From Oscheius tipulae (taxonomy: Eukaryota > Nematoda > Chromadorea > Rhabditida > Rhabditidae), in NCBI GenBank assembly GCA_037178975.1, contig JASJZH010000001.1, positions 8,726,501 through 8,790,500 of the forward strand: a stretch of DNA of 64,000 nucleotides. The letters run 5' to 3'. A program made the position numbers and the translations under genes. Within the stretch, counting starts at the first letter, position 1; the number at the start of each line of letters is the position of its first letter. Shown in pieces: positions 9,850 through 19,425 of this stretch. A model generated the notes under the pieces. That model did no database searches. It was not told the DNA's origin and saw nothing but the letters and a program-made list of their open reading frames with translations.

Positions 9850-10905
9850 GTTTTTGTGAATTACAGCGTTTAGCTTTCAGAAAAACCAGAGGTAGAGCTT
9901 GTCCACTGTTTTTGGAACATCTGCAGCTGTATCTACATGTTTTGCATCTCAAAACAGAGGGGGTACGGTGATCAAGGATCGGATATTTTTAGAAATCGAT
10001 AGCCTTAGAGACAGGTTAACAGAAAAATAAGCGTTCTTTTCACAGTTGAACGTCTTCACTTACTCGGCTCTGAGCTGCAAGGACCAGTTGACTTTACTTC
10101 AAAATGGACTCTCTCTCTGTCTGACGCAACTGAAGAAGAACAGATAGGAGAGCCTTTTGGATGCATATACGCCTTAACTCTTTATCAAGAAGAATCAGGT
10201 CGAACTGCGCACGTTTGCATAGAGTCAGCTCAAGCTGAGACGAGATTGCACGCCAGCCGATTCTCGTGACCGGTATGTGGCTTATAGGAAAGAATCACGT
10301 TTAATAGTACCGCAGATAAAGTGGTATGGAACCTTTTCCAAAAGCAGCATTTTTCTCAAAGATCACTCACGAAGCTATTCCGTTAGACTCGTTCTACAAC
10401 GATCATAGTCGCAGGTACGATTACAACGAGCTTGAAAGCTGATTTGGATGGGCGCGCCTAACCATATAAGGAATCGACCGAGAGGAGATGGTATGGAGGG
10501 TGACAATGGCGACGGAGCCCAAGCCAAAAATAAAATAACTCTTTTCGCGTCGAAAAGTATTTTACCAGCGTTGTAATGTTTAGCAAAACTAGTTTTTGAC
10601 AAGGGCTACAACTATGTAAAACATCAAAACGTTGAGAAACCATGTTTTTGACTTAGCATTGACAACGGCAGCAGCGCCGCTTCTCCAGCCTAAGTCCCCA
10701 AGTAGGGAAGAGATGCTATTTTTGACTCCTCTTTCAACTAACTTTCTGTTAATCTATGTCCTTTGCTTTAATAATAAAGTTCCGATTGAATCGATGTTAT
10801 CAACTAGCTTTTTCCTTTATTGAGCGAATCTTCACCCGAGGACGATGCCTTGCAGAAATTCTACTGGAAAATCACCAGAATAGCGTAGGTCCTTCACCAT
10901 TACAA
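9850..10905. other. Intergenic stretch with repeat fragment
   Basis: No convincing gene. Around 10440-10640 lies a degenerate copy of the dispersed element seen at 50895-51060: shared order of GATGGTA..., CCAAGCCAA, AATAACTCT, TTTAGCAAAACTAG, GGGCTACAACT and GTTGAGAAA. Confidence 0.4.
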
Positions 10906-10909
10906 CGTG

Positions 10910-11215
10910 ATGACATTCGTCCTCGGGGTAGTCCTGTTCATTATCGTCGCTGTCCAGGCCGGACAAAGAGTGTGCTTTCTTCTGAACAGAAGACATCGAA
11001 ACCAGAATAAAAAGAAGGAAGAGCCGCTGAAGGTGATCACCGTTCAGAGGAGTCCAAGAGAGGACAAACTTGGACAGTCAGTCAAGAGAATGCCCGGCAG
11101 GGCGGAAGAGAAGAGTCAATGGGAACTGTCTCTCCTCCAAAATGAAGAAAATAAACATCGATTTCAAAGCATTGCAAAGACAGAAGACTCCCTTGGTCAC
11201 CTTCCAGGACCCTAA
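10910..11215 (+). CDS. Small basic protein with N-terminal hydrophobic segment
   Basis: An uninterrupted frame of about 101 residues beginning MTFVLGVVLFIIVAVQAGQ, a strong signal peptide or membrane anchor. It is followed by a very basic region (RRHRNQNKKKEE) and a charged tail ending LGHLPGP-stop. No domain is recognised. A second frame continues past the stop towards the duplicated block at 11338, so splicing into that block is possible. Similar basic segments occur in the block itself. Function unknown. Confidence 0.45.
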   Translation: MTFVLGVVLFIIVAVQAGQRVCFLLNRRHRNQNKKKEEPLKVITVQRSPREDKLGQSVKRMPGRAEEKSQWELSLLQNEENKHRFQSIAKTEDSLGHLPGP

Positions 11216-11337
11216 CGTATTACTCCCTACTGAAACACCTTGTTTGATGCTCAGTGCCACCTGGTATGCCTATCGAGTCGAGCCTGACGATCAGAAACAG
11301 TCAAGAGTCTATAAGACGAATCCATAGGGTGGAACAC

Positions 11338-11870
11338 TAAGGGAGAGCTCCTCATTTGGAGGTGATCAGGACCCGACTACAAGACTGGAAAGGAACTGTC
11401 CTACCTCTGGACAGCTCGAATTTGACCAAAGACCGGGAATCAAGGAACAATCAGGAACCGTCATGCAGAGAGGATAGAAGACCCAGAATCTATCTGAAGG
11501 GCTCGAGGGAACAGAGAATAGTTATGAGAAGGCTACGGAGCCAAAGAATCTTCCCGAGGATCTATCTGAAGGGCTCGAGGGAAGTCGAAAATTTCCTCTG
11601 AGAGCCAGAAACTGGAGTGTAAAAGACCCCAATGCAGCAAAGAAAAGGACAGTGAAGAATACCTGAAGATGGTCAAGAAGCCCAATGCGGCACTTGCACT
11701 TAAGTACAAGATGACCTGGAGCTATCGATACTGCCATCGGACACAAAGATTTCAGAAACTGGCCGTCACATCGGAATCACGCCTCCAAAAAGACAATCTG
11801 CCCTGTGCCCCTCGATCAAAAAGGAGCCAAAGAAGCTCAATTTTTTATATAAAATTATTTCCGAAACACT
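11338..11870 (+). repeat. Duplicated block, copy 1
   Basis: This block begins ACTAAGGGAGAGCTCCTC and recurs at 16407-16715 (3' part only) and 17960-18400. It looks partly coding: one frame reads KMVKKPNAALALKYKMTW and SYRYCHRTQRFQKL with several cysteines, another reads RARNWSVKDPNAAKKRTVKN. A 26-bp internal direct repeat (ATCTATCTGAAGGGCTCGAG) occurs at about 11490 and 11560. No complete gene could be assembled and no family is recognised. It may be the 3' end of a gene starting at 10910. Confidence 0.6.
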
Positions 11871-12019
11871 TTGTTATTGCTTTTCATGAACTTTGGGCAT
11901 GTTAGCAGATGAACAGGTGCGATCCCTGTTTCAGGCTCAAACAAAACAAGGACAAGCTCTCTAGCTAGTTTTTCGGTGACCTGATCACTCAAAACATGGC
12001 TGCAAAACATTTCCCTGGC

Positions 12020-12027
12020 TATAAAAG
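12020..12027 (+). promoter_or_regulatory. TATA box
   Basis: TATAAAAG about 36 bases before the ATG at 12063. The same promoter sequence precedes all three copies of this gene (reverse strand at 9819-9824, and 18549-18556). Confidence 0.6.
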
Positions 12028-12062
12028 ACAAACAGAAGGTTGGAAGAGCAACCATTCCTGCA

Positions 12063-12593
12063 ATGTTCCGTCTCATCAGCCTTCTCCTCGCTCTCCAGAC
12101 CGTCTCTGCTAGTGAGTTGACTGTATTTCCTCAATCAGACTCCTCTTCAGTGCCCATCATGCCCTCGACCGGCCTTGCTGGTATGGGAATGACTGGATAT
12201 CCAGGTCTGGGAACATCTGGACTCGGAATGGGAGGCTACCCTGGTCTTGGAATGACCGGGATGGGAACACCTGGCTACACTGGTCTGATGGGATCCATGT
12301 ACCCTGGCATGTCTTCTCTCTACAATCCAATGAGTGGAATGTTCCCAGGAATGATGGGAGGATTCCCCGGCTCTCTTTCCTCCGGAATGGGAGGCTTCCC
12401 CGGATCCATGGGAATGGGAGGAATGTATCCAGGAATGATGTCTCCTCTCTCCATGTCTCCTCTGTCAATGGGCATGTCTCCAATCAGCATGTCTCCTCTC
12501 GCTATGTCTCCGCTCGGAATGGGAACCATGTCCCCTCTCTCAATGGTTGGTATGTACCCTGGCATGATGACACCGCCATTGGCTACCTTCTAA
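12063..12593 (+). CDS. Secreted GYPGLG/MSPLSM-repeat protein, copy 2
   Basis: A 176-residue intact frame almost identical to copy 1 over the signal peptide and GYPGLG region. It differs at the end, with extra MSPLAMSPLGMG and a VGMYPGMMTPP tail, stop at 12591-12593. The upstream region, about 150 bp including the TATA box, is shared with copy 3 at 18592, showing that promoter and gene were duplicated together. As in copy 1, a candidate 27-nt in-frame intron (12112-12138) follows the signal peptide. No cysteine module is present. Probably a secreted structural protein rich in Gly, Met, Pro, Tyr and Ser. Confidence 0.88.
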   Translation: MFRLISLLLALQTVSASELTVFPQSDSSSVPIMPSTGLAGMGMTGYPGLGTSGLGMGGYPGLGMTGMGTPGYTGLMGSMYPGMSSLYNPMSGMFPGMMGGFPGSLSSGMGGFPGSMGMGGMYPGMMSPLSMSPLSMGMSPISMSPLAMSPLGMGTMSPLSMVGMYPGMMTPPLATF

Positions 12594-12734
12594 GCATTGT
12601 GATGCTCTAATAACTATTAAACGCTTCGTACTATGCGCAATCTTATACACCAGGACAATCAAACCCCTGATAGAAAAAGAGACTTACCTTGAGGTCTTCA
12701 TAGATGTAAAACAGCTGTCTTTTTATGCTTTATG

Positions 12735-13387
12735 TTACCACTCAATTGCAATGAAAATGTTGGCTGTAAGGTTAGCTTTCTGTCCGACTACTTGATCGGT
12801 TTGAGTGCCAGCATCGGCAGAGTCTTTCCTGTGCTCATCGAATCCAGACGCGAACACAGTGGTAGATGCAGCTGTAGTCGTCTTGGCAGACATCTGGCGA
12901 GGGTTAACGAGTCTCGGCCTCATTTTCGGGTGCTTGGCCAGACATCCATCCGAAATGCAGCAGCATCTCGTCATTCGATCTCCGTTGCTCTTGAAGACAC
13001 TTTGACAGGTGCTACACCAGGCCGCGTCCACGTCTTCGGCTAGTAGACAGCCGTACTATTAGACTGTCCTCTTTGCAATGATGCCCAGATTGGCGAAGCA
13101 CTTGATGGCTGTCTTCTCGTTGTGACAGGACTGAACAGGTTAAGACTAACACCTCGGATCCAATTGCTCCAGGAACTGAACTTGCAATGACCTGTCGAAC
13201 CCCGTAACTCGGAACTTCCTGATGGAGTCACTCGCTGCTTGCTGCTCCTCGAGGACGACCGTCACGAAGTAAACTGGTTCCTTTGCTACTCGTCATCACG
13301 TTACTTACCCAGCTTAAGACACTCTGCCTCTCCGTCTCTCTGCCTGCTACTGTCTACCAAGGCGTTTTGATTACCAGGAACCCCCCA
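12735..13387 (-). CDS. Putative Cys-rich protein, partly resolved exons
   Basis: Exons on the minus strand include 13387-13309 (ending CLKLG) joined by a 35-nt intron to 13273-13153 (VYFVTVVLEEQQ..., phase 1). Then comes a segment around 13130-13060 with CHNEKTAIKCF, and a segment from about 13034 reading AWCSTCQSVFKSNGDRMTRC and CCISDGCLAKHP, then a Thr/Ser-rich tail to 12735. The join between the second and third exons could not be made in one frame, so boundaries there are uncertain. The cysteines (CSTC, CCC, C) suggest a zinc-binding module. It shows loose resemblance to the minus-strand gene near 770-2035. No known family recognised. Confidence 0.45.
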
Positions 13388-13486
13388 CTGCAAAGAACAG
13401 TTGCCAGCGATGAAACTACAACTACTCTGTAGCCAGTTCAACTTTTCGGCATGCTCTCACACAAGCTCTGACTCAGAGACTAGCAT

Positions 13487-13493
13487 TATAAAG
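13487..13493 (+). promoter_or_regulatory. TATA box
   Basis: TATAAAG about 70 bases before the ATG at 13559. Confidence 0.45.
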
Positions 13494-13558
13494 AGCTCCA
13501 GTGTAACTGATAAGAGAGTCCACTCTACCATTCCTTTTTGCTCCTGTTGATCCCGGAC

Positions 13559-16271
13559 ATGCAACTTTTCATCCTTCTCGCTGCTACTTTATGGGTTGTT
13601 TTTGCTCAGAGCGGTGAGATGTTTCCTTCTAATACCTAAACTAAACCCCAAGGTTTCAACTGTAGTTCGAACCCGGTCCTTGTCCAAACAGGCACCTGTT
13701 ACCGACAGACGTACACTCTAGCTGGAAATGGAACCAACTGCACTAATCAGGTTTGATTTGTAGCCGCTTCTGGGGGTCAGCCTATTTTTAGTTCACTTGG
13801 GTCAATAGTAGCTATCCTTATTTCATTTTGGAGATGTTGGATGGAGGAGCTGGTGACGCTGTGTCTGTGGCCTGGGGGCAGAACAGTACAAGGTAAGGGC
13901 AGGTGGCAAACTCTCCCACAGTTATTTTCGTTGCAATAACTCTCCTTTGCAGCCTTGACTCTTCTGGTCGACTCTCTATACAACAGCTCCTTGTCTCTGT
14001 TCAACCCAGTCTAACTATTTCTATAACTACCGCAGCCAGTTCGACTCTAAAAGGAGCCTATAGTCTCTGTGCAAGGATTACAGGAACCGAGCTTGAAAGA
14101 ACTAACGTCATGATTAGTTATGGCTCACAGGGTACAGTCATCCAGAAGTTCACTCCGACCAACGGACTAACAAATTGGCGGGCTCCTCATATGTGGCAGT
14201 TTACTGGACAGAATCAGGTATTGAGCCAGCTCAAGGAGAAAGAAAGATTTAGATTGCTCTGATTGCTGCTGCCTATGAACCCCCTACCTTCTGCAATGGT
14301 TGTCTCGAGAATATCTACTTTTACGAGGGCATAGAAGCCAATGCTGTTTTCGTGGGAACGTGAGTACTGATGTCTCTCTCACTGAAAATATAGAGCTTTA
14401 GGGGAACGACAATCTCGAACAGACTTTACGTCTCCCAAAACAACACAGTTACCGTAATTTTGGTCGACGACGGGGATCGTTCCGACTACATGGCTGTGGC
14501 AATCAATGAGTATCAAAGTAGGTACTGCGTGTTTGGACCATGGCTATAGGAAAACAGCGGACGCCAGGTGGTACGGGTGCGGCAAATAAAACGCCAGCCA
14601 AAAGAAGGGGTCTGTTTTCCGCTTCATGGATTGACTTTCCAGTCAACTGATGTTCTGCAAAATTTGAGTTGTGTGCTACTTGACAGAATATGGTTGGTAT
14701 TTCAGATCTATCCTGTCCGCAGGAGACAAGAAACAGGCAACGGCCAAGGGTTCAAGGGGGGCGATGATCTGAACAACGACAAGGAGACTAGGTCCACACT
14801 ACCTCGAGGAGGTGAAACGGAATGAGACACCCGGTCTGAATTTCCTCTCTCAACTGGAGTCAACTGCCCCAAAACCTTAGGTCCCAATGGCCTTAACCAG
14901 CAACAAAGAGTAACAGGCTCCTTTATTGCTCCAACAAAGACTTCCGCACGGGCTGAGGACGGGGGCGGGGCACAGAGTCGCGTTGGGCTGGAAAATATAG
15001 TTTTGAGGTTGAAAGTTGGTTTTCAGACTACGAAGACTGCTCAACCAAACAAGCATTTTTCTTTTCTTCTTCAGCAACCTCTTTTCCCGCCATTTCTGTT
15101 CAAGACCAGGCTTGCGTAACTGTATTCAATCAATGCGATGAGAAAGCAGTTTGTGACATGCCCCTACTGACAAATGCAACCTACACGGTAACACAACTTG
15201 CTTCACTAGATCACCCGCAACTTCAGGGTGACCCGGATTACTCCAGTTTCATTGCATATGCTGGACTTGCAGCACCTGATGCTTTCTTTCAATCGGTGAT
15301 CGACAAGACCGGCATTGCTTACTTGTCTAGCCCGAATCTGCGACTGTACCAGCTCCCTCAACAGCTCCAGGGCAATGTTAGAACATTTCAGCTGTACAAC
15401 AACACTGGGAGCTTTTCGCTGGGTCAAGGTGAGGCAAACGTAGAAAGTCTTATGTGTATCGGCTAGTCAAGAGTTGGTGCGCAGTCGGGTTCTTTTTGGG
15501 GAATTTCCTTACACCCCTAATAGACTATCCACTGCAGGTTTCTATAAAGCATTCACCTACCGACGAGGATCCTTGTCCAGTAATCAGTATCCATTCTACT
15601 CTTCCGAACAGCAGCGAGGAAATCATATCACCTTCGATACGGCTCTCTATGACTACCAAATCAATATTACTATCATGGCCTGTGACAGTATGAACTCGTC
15701 GATAGTCATTACAACTCCTCAGCAAGTGTTCACCTAGTATGTTTTCTGTTCTTTCGTTTCTCACTGCAGGACCCCCTTGTTACTTACTGTACGCATTTTG
15801 AATCGGCGCGACAAGTAGCATGTTTTGATTATTCAAAACCATTGGCATGCTCGCATAACAATGGGTGCCCCTGTGGCCAATTTTAAAGGACAAATACTGT
15901 CTAGTTAGACAATACTGTCTAATTACTATATAAACTTTTTCAGTTCAAGTATCACAAAAGACTTTGTGGGAGCCGTGATCCAGGTCAATGTGACAGCCAA
16001 TTCAACCTGTGAAATTGAAGTATTTGGCAATAACAATGCGTCATACGGGACACAATTCTGGTTCGATATTACCGCTCAAGATGGGGTGGTGAGAACGACG
16101 ACAACTACAACTACGACCACGAGTACCCTTACGACAACGACAGCTGCTCTAACTACACCGGCCTATACTACGAGAACCACTTCTCCGAGTTCGACTACTC
16201 CAAAGGGTGCACTGCCTGTTAGTATACTTCAATCCTTAGTGGTGCTTATTGTTTCACTACTGTTTGCATAA
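13559..16271 (+). CDS. Secreted protein with Thr-rich stalk and GPI-anchor-like tail
   Basis: Nine exons with consistent phases give 540 residues: 13559-13613, 13653-13750, 13792-13892, 13953-14217, 14253-14359, 14402-14517, 15075-15428, 15538-15736, 15944-16271. The protein has a signal peptide (MQLFILLAATLWVVFAQ), many NxS/T sites and scattered cysteine pairs. A Thr-rich, mucin-like stretch (TTTTTTTTTSTLTTTT) precedes a C-terminal hydrophobic segment ending VSLLFA-stop. The last hydrophobic tail without a cytoplasmic domain suggests a GPI anchor. The ectodomain resembles nematode CUB-like secreted proteins in layout, but I cannot name a domain with confidence. Intron 6 (557 nt) is the only large one and carries a MITE-like element. 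Confidence 0.85.
14560..14725 (+). repeat. MITE-like element inside intron
   Basis: Lies within intron 6 of the gene at 13559. It begins GGTGGTACGGGTGCGGC, passes GCCAGCCAAAAG and has a GTTCTGCAAAATTTGAG core. The same ordered blocks occur at 50895-51060 and, more degenerate, at 10440-10640 and 5960-6040. Confidence 0.5.
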
Positions 16272-16406
16272 AATGAAGCCAAGTGCTTTCCCGTATCATC
16301 TCGACTACTTGTTGCTCGTCGTTTCTTTCATTTCTGGAGAGACGGGAGAGTCTCTCTCGGACTTTTCACAAACACCACATTTGGAACGATCCCTCTGCTC
16401 GATACA

Positions 16407-16715
16407 GTAGTTTTTCGAGTGAATCTTCCCGAGATTCCGATAAGTCGAAAATTTCCCCTGAGAGCCAGAAACTGGAGCGTAAGAGACCCCAATGCAGCAA
16501 AGAAAAGGACAGTGAAGAATACCTGAAGATGGTCAAGAAGCCCAATGCGGCACTTGCACTTAAGTACAAGATGACCTGGAGCTATCGATACTGCCATCGG
16601 ACACAAAGATTTCAGAACTGACCTTCACACCGGAATCACGCCTCCAAAAAGACAATCTGCTCTGTGCCCCTCGATCAAAAAGGAGCCAATTTTTAGAAGA
16701 CTATTTTTTTAAATA
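16407..16715 (+). repeat. Duplicated block, copy 2 (partial)
   Basis: Contains the 3' portion of the 11338-11870 block (from about GAGAGCCAGAAACTGGAG onward) directly after the 3' end of the gene ending 16271. Nearly identical to copies 1 and 3, with a one-base deletion near 16616 (TTTCAGAACTG against TTTCAGAAACTG). Confidence 0.65.
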
Positions 16716-16781
16716 AAATTACTTCGGAAACACTTTATTGCTTTTTTTAAAAGTTTTGTCTCGGCGAGCGATCGAACAATC

Positions 16782-17012
16782 ATGGTTAGCCAAGATCACA
16801 GATTTTGTCATTTCCTTTTGCGAAGAAAAAGTAATCAGAACAACGAGGCAGCAGCTCGTTGCCGAAAATGTCAGAGGGCAGCTCGTGAACGGGCCGAGGA
16901 AGAGCTGAGCCTGCAGAACAAGCGGAATAACGACTTGCGCTGTACAGTCGACCATACGGAAAGTGAAGTTGTGCAGCTCAAACAGTGCTGCAAAATAGGC
17001 AATGAAATCTGA
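16782..17012 (+). pseudogene. bZIP domain fragment
   Basis: A 76-residue open frame with a clear bZIP signature. A basic region NNEAAARCRKCQRAARER (the N-x7-R invariant pair is present) is followed by a heptad-like stretch (EEELSLQNKRNNDLR, then ESEVVQLKQC). Some expected leucines are replaced and the zipper is cut short by CCKIGNEI-stop. No splice sites, promoter or upstream exons were found, and it sits between duplicated blocks and a tRNA-like repeat. It looks like a stranded exon or decayed copy of a bZIP transcription factor gene rather than a complete gene. An expressed dominant-negative-like small protein cannot be ruled out. Confidence 0.5.
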
Positions 17013-17059
17013 TGGGGTGAAGGAACTCTTCCCACAATATACAGGGTACAATGTTGTAT

Positions 17060-17240
17060 ATTATGGGCTTTATAATGATTGATAACCGGCGTCCAATCCA
17101 AGCGAATTCGTTAACCACTAGGCCACGGAGGACGGCGGACCCCTACCGTCTCGGAAGAATCCGAGCATACTTGGCCGACAAAACAGCGAGCACTTGTCTT
17201 GCAATCTAAAGATACGGGTTCGATGCCGGCCGAACGAAAT
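17060..17240. repeat. tRNA-like (SINE-type) segment
   Basis: The reverse strand of 17111-17127 reads TGGCCTAGTGGTTAACG, an A-box-like motif. A B-box-like GGTTCGATGCC lies at 17217-17227 on the plus strand, so the two boxes are in opposite orientations, as in two abutting tRNA-derived fragments. No intact tRNA fold was found. Confidence 0.4.
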
Positions 17241-17249
17241 ACTTTCATT

Positions 17250-17648
17250 TTACCTTTTTAAGGTGTTTTCTATAGCGCTGAACTTAACCATGATCTTAGT
17301 TTTTCTCTAAAAAGTTTTCCTGTATCCCTTTTCAGTCCTGTAAGCGTCCTCTTCTAACAAAACACTTTCTTTGCTATTCGACCCTTGTACTTTGCTTCAA
17401 CCATCATTTTGTTCTTAACAGTTTTTCGTTTTTTAGTCCCTGCTTCTTAGACTGTTTAAGCGGTTTTTGCGTTCTAGGATAAGGAACGTGCTACTTACTG
17501 AATGCGTGTTTTCAGCTCCAAAATGTGACGGCAATGTGTCTGTCGTCAATTTTTTATCCCCAGGTAGCGTCATTCACATTATCCCCCAATAGTACCATTG
17601 GGAAACGTCTTTCTGGTAGACAGATGATTCCGAGGACTATTACTTTCA
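17250..17648. other. Intergenic stretch, nothing recognised
   Basis: AT-rich sequence with no convincing reading frame, RNA gene or repeat that I could identify. Confidence 0.4.
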
Positions 17649-17963
17649 TTAGCATCTACTAGAAGTTTTCGTTTCTTCCTCCTCCTTCCTCTTCTTCTCT
17701 TCTTTGGCTATAGAGACAGCGCCTTCCGAAGCGACAGAATCATTGTATGACTTGAATTGCTTCAGACCGAATTCGTTGAGACACAGGGCGGTGAAAACGT
17801 TGCCCAGATTTCCGATGACATCTCTGGAATTCGGCAACTGAAAAAGAGACAAATAGAGAGTTCTGGATGAATTCGATACCTCCTTTTTGAGCAGACTCTG
17901 AAGCATGACGTAGGGAACATGTTTGGTCTGAAGCTGCGTCAATTGTGTAGGTTCCTGGTAGAC
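17649..17963 (-). pseudogene. 3' end of an unknown gene, truncated by duplication
   Basis: Two minus-strand exons (17963-17880 and 17837-17649) separated by a 42-nt intron with ttttcag acceptor read YQEPTQLTQLQTKHVPYV, then LPNSRDVIGNLGNVFTALC, and end in a Lys/Glu-rich tail (EEKKRKEEEE, SSRC-stop). The coding look is good, but the 5' side stops exactly where the duplicated block 17960-18400 begins, so the upstream exons seem to have been replaced. No family recognised. A complete copy may exist elsewhere in the genome. Confidence 0.5.
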
Positions 17964-18400
17964 TAAGGGAGAGCTCCTCATATGGAGGTGATCAGGCAAC
18001 TGACCCGACTACAAGACTGGGAAGGAACTGTCATACCTCTGGTTAGATCGAATTTGACCAAAGACCGGGAATCAAGGAACAATCAGGAACCGTCATGCAG
18101 AGAAGACAGAAGACCCAGAATTTTGCCTGAGAGCCAGAAACTGGAGCGTAAGAGACCCCAATGCAGCAAAGAAAAGGACAGTGAAGAATACCTGAAGATG
18201 GTCAAGAAGCCCAATGCGGCACTTGCACTTAAGTACAAGATGACCTGGAGCTATCGATACTGCCATCGGACACAAAGATTTCAGAAACTGGCCGTCACAT
18301 CGGAATCACGCCTCCAAAAAGACAATCTGCCCTGTGCCCCTCGATCAAAAAGGAGCCAAAGAAGCTCAATTTTTTATATATAATTATTTCGGAAATACTT
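17960..18400 (+). repeat. Duplicated block, copy 3
   Basis: Same block as 11338-11870, lacking the internal direct-repeat part (about 80 bp shorter), immediately followed by the duplicated promoter and gene copy at 18592. Confidence 0.7.
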
Positions 18401-18591
18401 TATTATTGCTTTTCATGAACTTTGGGCATGTTAGCAGATGAACAGGTGCGATCCCTGTTTCAGGCTCAAACAAAACAAGGACAAGCTCTCTAGCTAGTTT
18501 TTCGGTGACCTGATCACTCAAAACATGGCTGCAAAACATTTCCCTGGCTATAAAAGACAAACAGAAGGTTGGAAGAGCAACCATTCCTGCA

Positions 18592-19110
18592 ATGTTCCGT
18601 CTCATCAGCCTTCTCCTCGCTCTCCAGACCGTCTCTGCTAGTGAGTTGACTGTATTTCCCCAATCAGACTCCTCTTCAGTGCCAATCATGCCCCCGACCG
18701 GTCTAGCTGGTATGGGAATGACTGGATATCCAGGTCTGGGAACATCTGGACTCGGAATGGGAGGCTACCCTGGTCTTGGAATGACCGGGATGGGAACACC
18801 TGGCTACACTGGTCTGATGGGATCCATGTACCCTGGCATGTCTTCTCTCTACAATCCAATGAGTGGAATGTTCCCAGGAATGATGGGAGGATTCCCCGGC
18901 TCTCTTTCCCGGAATGGGAGGCTTCCCCGGATCCATGGGAATGGGAGGAATGTATCCAGGAATGATGTCTCCTCTCTCCATGTCTCCTCTGTCAATGGGC
19001 ATGTCTCCAATCAGCATGTCTCCTCTCGCTATATCCCCCTTCGGAGTCCAGGCCAAGTCTCCTCTCGACATGTACTCTCGAACCCCCATGGTGATCTAAT
19101 CATCCCTTAA
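18592..19110 (+). pseudogene. GYPGLG/MSPLSM-repeat gene copy 3, frameshifted
   Basis: Nearly identical to copies 1 and 2 through the signal peptide and GYPGLG repeats. A two-base deletion at about 18908 (TTTCCCGGAATGG against TTTCCTCCGGAATGG in copy 2) shifts the frame. The shifted frame runs on to 19110 with a new Ser/Arg/His-rich tail. The original frame persists intact downstream (18914-19099, GGFPGSMGMGG ... MSPLSM ... PMVI-stop). The promoter is intact, so a transcript and a 172-residue altered protein are possible. I call it a probable pseudogene because the methionine-rich tail conserved in the other copies is lost. Confidence 0.7.
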
Positions 19111-19215
19111 TAAATGTACAGATTCCTTAATCATGTTGTCTCCCACTTTGGAAGCCATCTGCCTCCTTATCGAGAGCACTATCATTAGTGCTCCCAGCTG
19201 GTCAACAGTTAAATC

Positions 19216-19425
19216 ATGAACTCTCTATCATTCCTACTCCTTTCTATGTTTTTCACTCTGGTCTATTCCATCCCTCCTGTCAAAATTGACCTCGGCCGAA
19301 CTCCATGTCTTATCGTCACACAATGTCACGACATATGCAAGGACGCTTACAACTGCCTCAGTGGACTCTGTGAGGGTGGAGCAGCTGGAATCATGGGTCG
19401 TTGTATTTGTCGTATATGTAAATGA
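19216..19425 (+). CDS. Small secreted cysteine peptide, CS-alpha-beta-like
   Basis: A 69-residue frame with a signal peptide (MNSLSFLLLSMFFTLVYS) and a short mature peptide with eight cysteines at residues 31, 37, 41, 47, 52, 63, 65 and 68. The C-x3-C (37/41) and C-x-C (63/65) pairs in that order, with GRC before the last group, match the cysteine-stabilised alpha-beta pattern of invertebrate defensins and related peptides. Fold assignment is inference from spacing only. Members of such families act as antimicrobial or channel-acting peptides; no specific activity can be claimed. Its 3' end is copied in inverted orientation near 20058-20107. Confidence 0.75.
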   Translation: MNSLSFLLLSMFFTLVYSIPPVKIDLGRTPCLIVTQCHDICKDAYNCLSGLCEGGAAGIMGRCICRICK

